Source of the DNA: Myroides pelagicus
GTDB taxonomy: Bacteria; Bacteroidota; Bacteroidia; Flavobacteriales; Flavobacteriaceae
Direction: 5' to 3'
DNA: 64,000 nucleotides
NCBI RefSeq assembly: GCF_009711055.1
Contig: NZ_WMJY01000013.1
Span: 19,913 to 83,912, forward strand
The number at the start of each line of letters is the position of its first letter. Positions within the stretch are counted from its first letter, which is position 1. Positions 11,501-19,328 of the stretch are shown here, piece by piece. A program made the translations under genes and the position numbers. The notes under the pieces were generated by a model. It searched no databases. It was not told where the DNA came from and was given only the letters and a program-made list of their open reading frames with translations.

Positions 11501-12778
11501 GTTATGGGGAGAAAGGTAAAAATCGCTATTCGAGGTAGTCAGGATAGAGCGCTTGAAACTGGTAAAGGTTTTGGTCATACCCTTATCGATAATATAACTT
11601 TTTCAAAACGTACACAAAACAATCAATGTGGCATTAATGTCTCTCATATTACTTGTGCAGATGAATGTTATTTAGATGTTGTTGGTAAAGGTTTTGGATG
11701 GTTATATGAATCAGGAGAAAAAACTAATGGAACTCAAGTTGTTGAACAAATTGTACAACCAGCTACTGATGGAGGGTTTGTCGTTGATTTATATAGATTA
11801 GACAACTCTTTTAATATGGTAATTAATGGAGTACCCTTACATACAGAAGAATTTGAGTTTGAAACGGGAAGTGCAAAACGTAATGTTCGCTTTAAATCTG
11901 ATAAAAAGAGATATGGCGATGGGGGAGTTGATTCAGTATGGAATATTAACAAGCATTCTAATGGAATAGAGGATGATAATACTCATTTAGACTTAGTAGA
12001 TCGATTTAATAATCCAACACCGGTTATTCGTGTTATTATTGATAAGTGGGGGAATGTTAAATTGTATGGTAAAAGAAAAACGGATGCTAATCTGGAAGAA
12101 TTAGAAGTTTTTGATACTAATACTAAGAGTGTAGTTTCATTACAGTCTATACATTGGATATCTACTGGAACAGCTAAGGATGCTAATGTGGTCGATGTAA
12201 CACAAAATGTGATTGGTCAAACTATGATGTATGGTTTTGGGTATGGTCAGCAAGCTAAAGAATGTGAGACGCTTACACTTGAAAAAGAGGGAGCTTTCAT
12301 AGATGAAAGCAAAGATGGTTATGCGCAAATAGGAGAGTCGATTCAATATGCTTTTAAAGTCAAAAACTTAGGAGATATGGAAGTTCATGATTTGGAAATT
12401 GTTGACCCTTTATTTGGTTTTAATATCAAGCTGGATCAAGTAACTCATCAGCCAATTCAATCAGGAGTTAGCTTAAGTGGTGATTTGAACAACAATGGAA
12501 TATTGGATAGAAACGAGACTTGGACTTTTACAGTGTTGTATAATGTAACAAGTGAAGATATATACAATAATAAGGGAGTTTATAATCGTGCTATTGTTAA
12601 GGCTGTTGGAAAACTACCAAACTCTCAGCGTGAAATAGAGGTGTTATCTATAGATCCAACACCTTATAAAGAAGGAGATGAAGGTTGGGATGCTAATAGA
12701 GCGCAGCATACTTTTGTTCCTTTGAAAGCGGATGGCCTTCTATTAACCAATCCGATGATTTACCAAAAAATGCAATAA
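8555..12778 (+). CDS. Large secreted DUF11-type repeat adhesin (1407 aa)
   Basis: The ATG at 8555 gives a signal peptide of about 29 residues ending AIAWA, before DGSRTLYPSG. Two DUF11-like (isopeptide/Ig-like) segments are readable: one near residue 562 (GDRIKYVVTAGNNGPSDI) and one near residue 1259 (GESIQYAFKVKNLGDMEVHDLEIVDP), the latter followed by the EF-hand-like stretch DLNNNGILDRNETW. A middle region from about residue 734 (YFEDFDRGFWNK) resembles the lectin/MAM-like parts of such adhesins. There is no C-terminal T9SS sorting domain in this protein; the next gene, 2 bases downstream, carries one. The coding DNA is visibly richer in AT than 12781-17012, which suggests a different history for this gene. 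Cell-surface adhesion is inference from domains and context. Confidence 0.75.
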   Translation: MIYNLKRNIKKIALTLCVTLGVGAIAWADGSRTLYPSGVTGHRAMLLGKGFAAGESIPFANEGAHYVYAKEGETITLASSAQGTSSWIGAGADGGITLYSPSGVKVVNDNRTEGRIADRQLELAGPKLKKDSSNGYEPIRYLVPAGGEGIYRVEFTSRNNTEHGPVIEADNNWWQGNDAAIRAWDVSVINKAKNAFVEGRVYATNLNLTNGNFPSGNNYQNVEFNGQFYVRTNDGFTYRVKHNGTSGIVWSFFVNNKGFFDYNSKKPYYKSMNKQASEVIYNIHNPNAVDDASNITHKIYYSLPAKDMPKMAKVAVFSGNSRVETWLNPTVIEPEVTGVKIVGAEGTVGAFGHKGGYIEFDAPISGQQFTIDIVYNGTISKKLKGETVLGHNKVHWDGKDEQGKSLQGTIPVDVNVQLQGAEVHFPFFDIEYNMGGIAIELLDYRNESRIISDLVYWDDSDIEYFYYSGTWYNTPIGNKVNPIKNSHLTPGNKGISSNINGHKWGQGGSGAEGTFGDKKSMDTWTFRMGNKKELKTEVVIKQADLYTELKTTISGDSKKTTGHKGDRIKYVVTAGNNGPSDIIADTKNGIKGAPFTFTVPPGVDVVSPSSVKAVFNCRTENASESVALSYDPLTRTFRSELQLPNGCSVTYTIEGVLNGMTGSMIAESTILRPADVIDPDATNNDLGTLPTNPHYECYNNDSSNLPGGSGSIGCNNIQESVFMALGECVDEILYFEDFDRGFWNKNSGRTDWVKQPSISIGANGEILKNADGSIKRQGPKGGASSSYLFAPGINDVKYSSANYGHGEKASVARIKDGYYSVNPPGYVQMGIPTTDSWHNGLWVPNAESYDPNDPNSTYDWTPAWDTPGAIRDMSGAVNGSAFLIRGAASASQSIKPFYEFDVPGLIEKDRVYTLDIYSYVTYHDKDYMIMDVVDVENGHIYASVPLKYTGVGLPEGSNPTGFSLGWIPLSASFTFSEAECVDVMGRKVKIAIRGSQDRALETGKGFGHTLIDNITFSKRTQNNQCGINVSHITCADECYLDVVGKGFGWLYESGEKTNGTQVVEQIVQPATDGGFVVDLYRLDNSFNMVINGVPLHTEEFEFETGSAKRNVRFKSDKKRYGDGGVDSVWNINKHSNGIEDDNTHLDLVDRFNNPTPVIRVIIDKWGNVKLYGKRKTDANLEELEVFDTNTKSVVSLQSIHWISTGTAKDANVVDVTQNVIGQTMMYGFGYGQQAKECETLTLEKEGAFIDESKDGYAQIGESIQYAFKVKNLGDMEVHDLEIVDPLFGFNIKLDQVTHQPIQSGVSLSGDLNNNGILDRNETWTFTVLYNVTSEDIYNNKGVYNRAIVKAVGKLPNSQREIEVLSIDPTPYKEGDEGWDANRAQHTFVPLKADGLLLTNPMIYQKMQ

Positions 12779-12780
12779 TT

Positions 12781-14055
12781 ATGAAATTCAACTATATAAC
12801 AATTGCTTTATTATCAGCTTTGCCTAGTAGTGTGCTAGGTCAAAGCCAGATAAAAGAAAAGCTGATCAACGAAGGAGTTATTTCGGTATCTGAAACAGGA
12901 ATCTTATCGACGACTTACGACTTTGACAACACAGCTCAGGGGTACACCACCAATGATGGTAGTATCTACTTTTACAGCAATTTCAACAACGATAATATTT
13001 ATAGCCACAGTGCAGATGCTACGGATTCAAAAGCATTTTTTACTCGTTTAGAGACCAGTGGAAGCCAATTGATTTCCGGGAGTAAACCATCTGACTTTTA
13101 CCACGTTATTTTAAACAACGACGCTCCAGCGATGGCTTTTGACTTAAAGAACGAAGCCAATGTTTACGGATCGGTAGACTTCAGAGATGGGATAATAGTA
13201 GTGGACTCTTTAGCAGGAATGCTAACCTTCCATCAAGAGGCAGAGGCTATTGATCCGAGCGATAACTCTCATGCAGAGGGAGTGGTAGAGAAGGTAGGAA
13301 ACCAAGAGTTTCAGTATCCTAAAGGGGACAAAGGTTTTTACCGCTATGCGCGCATCACTGCTCCGGCAGATGAGAAAGATGCCTATGAAGGGAAGTATGA
13401 CTTAGACGACAAACAATTTTTTGTGGCTAGACCAAATACATCAGGGGTGATCAATATTCTAAACAAACGCGAGTATTGGACTATCCAGCGCGGGTCTGAT
13501 AACAAACAGGGAGATGTGATGCTAACCCTTAGTTGGGACGAGCGTACCACACCAGAGGAACTTCTTTTAAACCCAGAGAAGGAACTACACATTGTTCGCT
13601 GGGATGCAAAACAAGGGCTGTGGGTAGACGAAGGAGGAGTTGTGGATCTAGACAAAAAAGAAATCACCACACCTACAACGGTAAAGGGGTATGGTTTCTT
13701 TACCCTGGCGACAGTGAAGACGGATTGGATCCTCGACGGCGATGTGGTTATTTACAACTTAGTATCTCCTAATGGCGATGATAAGAATGATTACTTTATC
13801 ATTGACAATATTGAGCGCTTTCCAAACAACAACGTAGAGATCTACAACCGTTGGGGAGTGAAGGTTTACGAGACGGATAGTTACAACTCAAGAGGGAATG
13901 TGTTTAGAGGATACTCTGATGGACGTGTGACGGTGAAGAAAAACGAGATGTTGCCAACAGGTACCTACTACTACATTGTCAACTACGAGTACAAAGACCA
14001 ATACGGATCACGCATGATCAAGAAATCGGGCTATCTACAGCTAGAGACAAACTAA
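12781..14055 (+). CDS. Gliding-motility-associated C-terminal (CHU_C, T9SS type B) domain protein
   Basis: The 424-aa protein has a signal peptide (MKFNYITIALLSALPSSVLG) and from about residue 322 a typical CHU_C domain: SPNGDDKNDYFII, then VEIYNRWGVKVYE, GTYYYIVNYEY and a final KKSGYLQLETN. This domain is the type B sorting signal of the type IX secretion system, which carries proteins across the outer membrane for surface attachment. The first 300 residues (TYDFDNTAQGYTTNDGSIYFYSNFNNDN...) are of a kind often found just before PorP/SprF genes. It starts 2 bases after the previous stop, so translation is probably coupled with the adhesin. It may be the anchor or partner for the adhesin and fibres; that is inference. 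Confidence 0.85.
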   Translation: MKFNYITIALLSALPSSVLGQSQIKEKLINEGVISVSETGILSTTYDFDNTAQGYTTNDGSIYFYSNFNNDNIYSHSADATDSKAFFTRLETSGSQLISGSKPSDFYHVILNNDAPAMAFDLKNEANVYGSVDFRDGIIVVDSLAGMLTFHQEAEAIDPSDNSHAEGVVEKVGNQEFQYPKGDKGFYRYARITAPADEKDAYEGKYDLDDKQFFVARPNTSGVINILNKREYWTIQRGSDNKQGDVMLTLSWDERTTPEELLLNPEKELHIVRWDAKQGLWVDEGGVVDLDKKEITTPTTVKGYGFFTLATVKTDWILDGDVVIYNLVSPNGDDKNDYFIIDNIERFPNNNVEIYNRWGVKVYETDSYNSRGNVFRGYSDGRVTVKKNEMLPTGTYYYIVNYEYKDQYGSRMIKKSGYLQLETN

Positions 14056-14070
14056 AATTAATCGGATTAC

Positions 14071-15015
14071 ATGAAGATACATACAACAATAAAAACCATT
14101 GGACTCAGCCTAATTGCCTTAGGCTGTAGTCTTACGGTCAATGCCCAACAAGACCCTCAATACACGCAGTATATGTACAATACAGGGGCTATCAACCCAG
14201 CTTATGTCGGGTCAAAGTCAAACCTGTCTATCTTTGGACTATACCGCACCCAGTGGGTTGGCCTTGAAGGAGCACCAAAGACTGCGCACGTATCGGTATC
14301 CACTCCACTAGGGGAGTCGGGATTAGGTCTTGGAGTAAACTTTATAAACGATCGCTTAGGAGTGATGGACGAGAATACGATTTCGGTGGACCTGTCTTAC
14401 ACGATTGATTTAAACTATGACTATAAGATGGCCTTTGGATTAAAGACCACGGCTAATCTTTTAAGTGTAGATTATCAAAGTCTTCGTATTCACAACACAG
14501 CAGACCCTGTGTCTCAAGAGAATATTAGCAACAAGTTTAACCCAAACATTGGAGCAGGTGTGTACGTATTCTCAGATAAGGCGTATGTAGGACTATCGGT
14601 ACCGATGCTATTGGAGCGCGACAGGTACAACGATAACTACGATGGACAAGAGACAGTTTTGATGCGTCAGAAGATGCACTACTTCCTTATGGGGGGATAT
14701 GTATTCGACCTGTCGGATAATTTGAAGTTTAAGCCAGCTTTCTTGGCAAAGGCAACTAGTGGAGCACCTCTTCAGGTGGATCTAACGGCTAACTTCTTAA
14801 TAGCTGAAAAGGTAACTTTAGGAGCAGCTTACCGTTGGGATGCAGCGATAAGTGCATTGGCAGGTTTCCAAGTAAACGACAACCTTTTTGTGGGGTATAG
14901 TTACGATGCTGAGACTACAGCGCTTCGCGCGTATAACTCAGGATCACACGAGATTGTGCTTCGATTTGATTTGTTTAATAGGCTAGGGAAGATCAACGCA
15001 CCGCGTTTCTTCTAG
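14071..15015 (+). CDS. PorP/SprF family type IX secretion system outer-membrane protein
   Basis: The 314-aa protein has a signal peptide ending VNA, then the family hallmark QQDPQYTQYMYNTGAINPAY and RTQWVGLEGAPKT, and a C-terminal beta-barrel pattern ending in RFD-LFNR. In Flavobacterium johnsoniae SprF is needed for secretion of the SprB adhesin, and PorP-like proteins act as outer-membrane partners of T9SS type B substrates. The gene sits 15 bases after the CHU_C gene and 29 bases before an OmpA-family gene, the usual order adhesin - PorP/SprF - OmpA. It most likely handles the surface proteins encoded just upstream. Many paralogues exist per genome, so a precise symbol is not justified. 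Confidence 0.92.
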   Translation: MKIHTTIKTIGLSLIALGCSLTVNAQQDPQYTQYMYNTGAINPAYVGSKSNLSIFGLYRTQWVGLEGAPKTAHVSVSTPLGESGLGLGVNFINDRLGVMDENTISVDLSYTIDLNYDYKMAFGLKTTANLLSVDYQSLRIHNTADPVSQENISNKFNPNIGAGVYVFSDKAYVGLSVPMLLERDRYNDNYDGQETVLMRQKMHYFLMGGYVFDLSDNLKFKPAFLAKATSGAPLQVDLTANFLIAEKVTLGAAYRWDAAISALAGFQVNDNLFVGYSYDAETTALRAYNSGSHEIVLRFDLFNRLGKINAPRFF

Positions 15016-15044
15016 AGACAAGTTAAACACAAAAACGAAAAGAA

Positions 15045-17012
15045 ATGATAAGAAATATACAGAAGATCGGGCTGTTATTAGCGCTAACTATAGGTGGCGC
15101 GCTGACAGGTCATAGTCAGATAGCTAAAGAGCGCAAAGCCGATAAGGAGTTTGAAACCTTGGCGTATATCGACGCGATTAGCGTGTATGAGCGCATCGCT
15201 GAGAAAGGTCACATCAATACCTCTGTTTTGCAAAAGTTAGGTGATGCCAATTACTTTAACGGTAAACTGACAGCAGCCAATAAGTGGTATGCTCAGTTAT
15301 TCGAATCGGATTATCCAGATAAAGATATCTCATCACTGTCTTCGGAATACTACTATCGCTACGCGCAGACCCTGCGCGCGATGCAGGATTACCAAAGAGC
15401 AGATCAGATAATGGCAGAGTTTGCTAAATTAGAGGCGCAAGACTCGAGAGTAGCGCTATACCAGGCGAACAAAAACTACCGCGAGTCAATCAAAGAAATG
15501 CCAGAGCGCTACCAAGTACAGAATTTAGAAATAAACTCTGAATACTCTGACTACGGAGCAACTTTGTTAGAAAACAAACTAGTATTTACCTCTGCAAGAG
15601 AGACAGCGACTCAGTCAAAAAGCCGCATTCACTCTTGGACAGGAGAGAGTTATACGAGTCTTTACACCAGTGAGATTAACCCCGATGGTAGCTTTTCTGA
15701 GCCAGAGAAGTTTTCTAAGGACTTAGATTCAAAGGTAAACGATGCTACAGCCGTGTTTACTAGTGATGGAAAGACAATGTACTTTACCAGAAATAACTCG
15801 AATACTTCGGGAAGAAAAAAAAGAAACAAAGCCAATGAATCTCTACTAAAGATTTACAAGGCGAGGTTAAACGATAAAGGAGAGTGGGATAACGTAGAGG
15901 CATTGCCTTTTAACTCAGATAATTTTAATACGGCTCACCCAGCACTTACTTCAGATGGCAAGTGGTTGTACTTTTCATCAGATAGAGAGGGTACCCTAGG
16001 TCAATCGGATATCTTTAGAGTAGCGATCTACGAACTAGGAGGATACTCAGAGCCGGAGAATGTAGGATCGGTAGTGAATACATCAGGTCGTGAGACTTTT
16101 CCGTTTATATCAGAGGAAAACCTATTGTTCTTTGCCTCAGATGGACACCCGGGACTGGGAGGATTAGATGTGTTTGTATCGCGAATCAATGCTGATGGCA
16201 GTATCTCAGAGGTGACCAATATGGGAAGCCCGATCAACAGCAGCATGGATGACTTTGGTTTTTATATCAATCAAACATCAGGTAAGGGCTTTGTGAGTTC
16301 TAACCGTCAAGGAGGTAAAGGTTCAGACGATATCTATTTCTTTAAAGAGAAGCCATGTGAGCAAGTGATCACGGGTATTGTTTACGACAATCATACCCAA
16401 GCGGTGCTTAAAGACGCTAAAGTAATTCTATCCGATGCGATGTATCAGTCGGTAGATACACTGTATACAGATGCAGAAGGACGTTACCGCTCAAAAAGTA
16501 AAGCATGTGGGGTGAAATACCGCCTTCAAGCAGTTAAAGAGAACTACACGCCAGTAGAGCTAGTCTTACAGCCGGAGCGCACCAACGGTGAGCGCGTCGT
16601 AAATATAGGTTTAGACCCAATTATGGAGCCGGTGAAGGTAAATGATGATTTGTTCAAAAAGCTTAAACTACAGCCGATCTACTTTGACTTTGACAAGTCA
16701 AATATCAGACCTGATGCAGCTATTGAGCTAGCTAAGGTGGTAGAGGTAATGAAAGCTTACCCAACGATGAAGGTAGATGTTCGTTCGCATACCGATAGTC
16801 GTGGAAATGACGCTTACAACATGAAGCTGTCTGATCGCCGTGCTAAGTCAACGATCAAGTGGATGATCCAGCAAGGTATCCAAGCTGATCGTCTAACGGG
16901 CAAAGGGTATGGTGAGAGCCAACTGCTAAACAATTGTAGCAATGGAGTGCCGTGCTCGGTAGAAGAGCACCAACTCAACCGAAGAAGTGAATTTATTGTA
17001 ACAGAATTATAA
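15045..17012 (+). CDS. PD40-repeat / OmpA-family peptidoglycan-binding protein
   Basis: The 655-aa protein has an N-terminal signal peptide (about residues 1-25) and a TPR-like helical part. PD40/WD40-like repeats follow at about residues 220-430 (TAVFTSDGKTMYFTRNN, PALTSDGKWLYFSSDREG, FASDGHPGLGGLDVFV). Then come a CarboxypepD_reg-like beta domain near 440-520 and a C-terminal OmpA domain from about 545 (YFDFDKSNIRPDA, VDVRSHTDSRG, NMKLSDRRAKS, NRRSEFIV). OmpA domains bind peptidoglycan, so the protein probably links an outer-membrane or surface complex to the wall, like the PorE-type protein of T9SS. It is the last gene of the surface operon and is followed by a strong terminator. Confidence 0.9.
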   Translation: MIRNIQKIGLLLALTIGGALTGHSQIAKERKADKEFETLAYIDAISVYERIAEKGHINTSVLQKLGDANYFNGKLTAANKWYAQLFESDYPDKDISSLSSEYYYRYAQTLRAMQDYQRADQIMAEFAKLEAQDSRVALYQANKNYRESIKEMPERYQVQNLEINSEYSDYGATLLENKLVFTSARETATQSKSRIHSWTGESYTSLYTSEINPDGSFSEPEKFSKDLDSKVNDATAVFTSDGKTMYFTRNNSNTSGRKKRNKANESLLKIYKARLNDKGEWDNVEALPFNSDNFNTAHPALTSDGKWLYFSSDREGTLGQSDIFRVAIYELGGYSEPENVGSVVNTSGRETFPFISEENLLFFASDGHPGLGGLDVFVSRINADGSISEVTNMGSPINSSMDDFGFYINQTSGKGFVSSNRQGGKGSDDIYFFKEKPCEQVITGIVYDNHTQAVLKDAKVILSDAMYQSVDTLYTDAEGRYRSKSKACGVKYRLQAVKENYTPVELVLQPERTNGERVVNIGLDPIMEPVKVNDDLFKKLKLQPIYFDFDKSNIRPDAAIELAKVVEVMKAYPTMKVDVRSHTDSRGNDAYNMKLSDRRAKSTIKWMIQQGIQADRLTGKGYGESQLLNNCSNGVPCSVEEHQLNRRSEFIVTEL

Positions 17013-17105
17013 TAAAAACAAGTGTGCTTTTGGGCGCAAACAACAAAACAATTTTTTTTTCGACCATCCTGCTGTAGGATATAAAACTAACAGAAATTAG
17101 CCTTG

Positions 17106-17132
17106 AAAAGCCCTCCATTCGGAGGGCTTTTC
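17106..17132 (+). terminator. Rho-independent terminator of the surface cassette
   Basis: An 11-bp perfect stem AAAAGCCCTCC / GGAGGGCTTTT with loop ATTC closes the fibre-PorP-OmpA operon. It lies about 95 bases after the OmpA gene stop. Confidence 0.9.
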
Positions 17133-17181
17133 TTATGGGTATAAGGGAGGTAATGCTAAATAAAATAAAGTGTTTTTATTT

Positions 17182-17208
17182 TTGGCACGATTAATGTAAT
17201 ATAGCTTG
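17182..17208 (+). promoter_or_regulatory. Candidate Bacteroidota promoter for the small RNA
   Basis: TTG at 17182 is followed after 17 bases by TAGCTTG at 17202. This resembles the Bacteroidota consensus TTG-N17-23-TAnnTTTG with one base missing from the -7 element. Transcription would start near 17214, just before the first stem of the RNA candidate. Confidence 0.45.
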
Positions 17209-17213
17209 TACAA

Positions 17214-17372
17214 CAAAACAGGAAAGCCAAACAGTAGCCAATAACAAATGACTGTTTGAAATAGCTTAGCTATTTAATATTTAACAAATTCTGCTTTCCA
17301 GCAAACAACAACAAACACCAATCTGATTACAGATTAAAGGCTATTTAACTCACTTAAATAGCCTTTTTTTTT
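17214..17372 (+). ncRNA. Candidate structured small RNA with three-way junction and own terminator
   Basis: There is no reading frame here, but helices are densely packed. P1 pairs GGAAAGC (17221-17227) with GCTTTCC (17293-17299). Inside it P2 pairs CAAACAGT (17228-17235) with ACTGTTTG (17251-17258), and P3 pairs AAATAGC (17259-17265) with GCTATTT (17269-17275). P1, P2 and P3 abut with no spare bases on the 5' side, as in a three-way junction. After a C/A-rich unpaired linker (17300-17319) comes hairpin AATCTG-ATTA-CAGATT (17320-17335). A 12-bp intrinsic terminator with nine T follows. A promoter-like element lies just upstream and a terminator insulates it from the previous operon. The family is unknown to me; 6S-Flavo or Flavo-1 RNA should be tested. 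Expression is inferred. Confidence 0.6.
17336..17372 (+). terminator. Rho-independent terminator of the small RNA candidate
   Basis: A 12-bp perfect stem, AAGGCTATTTAA (17337-17348) with TTAAATAGCCTT (17354-17365), has loop CTCAC and is followed by a run of T to 17372. No protein gene on the + strand ends close by, so it needs another transcript to terminate. Confidence 0.88.
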
Positions 17373-17515
17373 CTCTTTGAGTTTCCTTTTTGTTTTGATT
17401 GTGCTATGGTATTCTTACTTAAAGTATAGCTAAGAATGCCTATAAAGCTTAGCGATAAGTACTTTATAGGCATTTAACTAATAATAATTAATATGTAGTA
17501 TGAAATAGTGTTCGT

Positions 17516-18322
17516 TTATCGATCATTGGAATAATTAACTCCTCCTTCGTAGTTTAGTTTAAATGGACTCTCTGAAACGTTTGAACAAGTGACTTCTATT
17601 GTCGATTGATATACTTCTCGACTTAATTGTTTTTCTAAATGTATGGAGCTAGCCATGTCCATAACTGCAATTCCTTCTGTTTGTACACTATCGGTTTCTG
17701 GATTGTATTTTCCTACGATTAGCATGGTTGGAGTACAGTTATCTACGGTCGGTAATACATATTGTGGCTCGTTTTTTTCTCCAGCGGTCGTCAGTGTTTC
17801 GAATATGTAAGAAATTATATACTGATGCTGGTCATTCATTGCCGATAGCAACCATTTGCCGTATGCGCTTTCTCCATCTTTGCGGTAGCCAGTAAACACT
17901 AATTCAATGTTGTCAATAGTATACTGATTATCTTTAAAGGTAAAGGTTCCATTGCCCTTAGCAGATACTTTTTTATCGACAGTGATAGTGACTTCATTAC
18001 TGTCTTTACAATTTTCTTTTTTGGCGATGTATTTATATTCTCCTTCGGTAGTTGGCGTCCATGTATACGATTCTAATACATTTCCGTCTGCTGATGTAAT
18101 TTTCGCGTCTGTGATTGTTACTCCTTCCTCATAGACCGTGAATTTGACTTCTTCTCCTACATATAAGACACTTTTATCACTTCTTAGATCCAAATTAGCC
18201 TTTGTTTCGGGTTGTGGATCTACTACCTCTGGTGGCGTTGGATTAGAGTTGTCATCACTACTACAAGAAATCGTGAAGCTCGCTAAGGTAAATAATACAA
18301 ATAATGTTAGTAGTTTTTTCAT
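17516..18322 (-). CDS. Lipoprotein of unknown function with Ig-like N-terminal domain
   Basis: The 268-aa product has a lipoprotein signal (MKKLLTLFVLFTLASFTISCSSDD; lipid-modified Cys at 20) and a Pro/Glu linker. An Ig-like beta domain follows at about residues 43-115 (DLRSDKSVLYVGEEVKFTVYEEG...ITSADG...YTWTPTTEGEYKYIAKKE). The rest (GTFTFKDNQYTIDNIELVFTGYRKDG...) is a beta-rich domain that I do not recognise. It stands alone, with 354 bases to the divergent ecotin gene. It is probably anchored in the outer membrane, as lipoproteins with SCSSDD often are in Bacteroidota. No function is assigned. Confidence 0.75.
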   Translation of the reverse strand: MKKLLTLFVLFTLASFTISCSSDDNSNPTPPEVVDPQPETKANLDLRSDKSVLYVGEEVKFTVYEEGVTITDAKITSADGNVLESYTWTPTTEGEYKYIAKKENCKDSNEVTITVDKKVSAKGNGTFTFKDNQYTIDNIELVFTGYRKDGESAYGKWLLSAMNDQHQYIISYIFETLTTAGEKNEPQYVLPTVDNCTPTMLIVGKYNPETDSVQTEGIAVMDMASSIHLEKQLSREVYQSTIEVTCSNVSESPFKLNYEGGVNYSNDR

Positions 18323-18676
18323 AAATAGTATGTTTGTTGGTTGGTATAAAGCTAATATAGTGTATTGTTTTTATGTAAATTATTGATAATACTTAGATTG
18401 TTTGAATTTATTATCTATTTATGTTGATTTGTTTGAATACTATTTAATGAAAGGTGTTTTTTTGTTCGTTAAGTTCTTTTTGTATTAGCAGAATGTTAAA
18501 GTAAATAGGGAAATAAAAGACTAAAAGGAGACTATAGGGGGGGTATGGAGCTAGAAATCTTCTTTTTTTTAATTGTAAAACTGTTAAAGGGGTTGTTATA
18601 GTTTATTAAAAAGGTAATCTATTGTAGAATAATGTCTATTTTTACTAGAAGAAAAATTAGAAAAAGTAAAAGTAGT
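18323..18676. other. Divergent intergenic region, lipoprotein / ecotin
   Basis: This AT-rich 354-base gap must hold the promoters of both divergent genes. It contains a run of seven G near 18537-18543 and a run of eight T near 18563. No reliable promoter, operator or RNA structure could be picked out. Confidence 0.5.
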
Positions 18677-19165
18677 ATGAAAAAAATTTTAGCAGTTTTA
18701 ACTTTATTTGTGGCAGCCACTACAATGACTATGGGACAAACAATAAACAGATTAGACGCATCTATCTTTCCTAAACCAGAGAAAGGCTACAAACAAGTAT
18801 TAATTGAAGTTCCTCACTCGGACAATGACCACAACAAGAAGATAGAGTTTAGTATTGGTAAAGTCATCGAAGTGGACGGATGTAACAAATATATGCTTGG
18901 TGGAACTTTGGAGAAAAAGGACTTAAAAGGATGGGGATATAGTTATTATGAGTTTGCTTCTCAGGGTGATGTTGCCTCAACGATGATGGCATGTCCTGAT
19001 GTAGCAAAAAGAATGGAGTTTGTAAGTTCACAAGCTGAAGTAGTGAGATACAACGGAAAGCTTCCAATAGTTATTTATGTACCTGAGGATTTTCAAGTAC
19101 GCTTTAAAGTCTATAAAACAGACGGGGAAGAGTATTTTGCCAATGAAGTAAGACAAAAAAAATAG
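18677..19165 (+). CDS. eco: Ecotin, periplasmic serine protease inhibitor
   Basis: Ecotin is a periplasmic dimer that blocks trypsin-fold serine proteases. The 162-aa product matches the family throughout: EKGYKQVLIEVP, KVIEVDGCNKYMLGGTLE, LKGWGYSYYEF, the reactive loop STMMACPD, and the end pattern YNGKLPIVIYVPEDFQVRFKVYK. The loop carries Met103 at the P1 site, identical to the E. coli enzyme, and Cys69/Cys106 match its loop-bracing disulphide. An upstream in-frame ATG at 18632 exists, but the ATG at 18677 directly precedes a good signal peptide (MKKILAVLTLFVAATTMTMG), so I chose it. The gene is monocistronic with its own terminator. In other bacteria ecotin protects against host elastase or coagulation proteases; that role here is inference. 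Confidence 0.95.
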   Translation: MKKILAVLTLFVAATTMTMGQTINRLDASIFPKPEKGYKQVLIEVPHSDNDHNKKIEFSIGKVIEVDGCNKYMLGGTLEKKDLKGWGYSYYEFASQGDVASTMMACPDVAKRMEFVSSQAEVVRYNGKLPIVIYVPEDFQVRFKVYKTDGEEYFANEVRQKK

Positions 19166-19193
19166 GCACTTAATTATTTATATATTTGATAAA

Positions 19194-19229
19194 AGTAGGT
19201 TAAACTGATGTTTAGCCTATTTTTTTTTT
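19194..19229 (+). terminator. Rho-independent terminator after ecotin
   Basis: The stem AGTAGGTTAAAC / GTTTAGCCTATT (two G-U pairs) with loop TGAT is followed by nine T. Confidence 0.8.
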
Positions 19230-19328
19230 GTAATAAAGCTCGTGTTGTTAAATTTATTTAAATTCTCATTAGACAGTAGGCAATCGTAGATTTCTTATTT
19301 ATATTTATACAAATAATAAAAATGAATT

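Noticed and set aside
18537..18570. Homopolymer runs (seven G, eight T) as a phase-variation switch for ecotin
   Set aside because: They lie more than 100 bases before the start codon with no promoter element that they would clearly space; too weak to claim.
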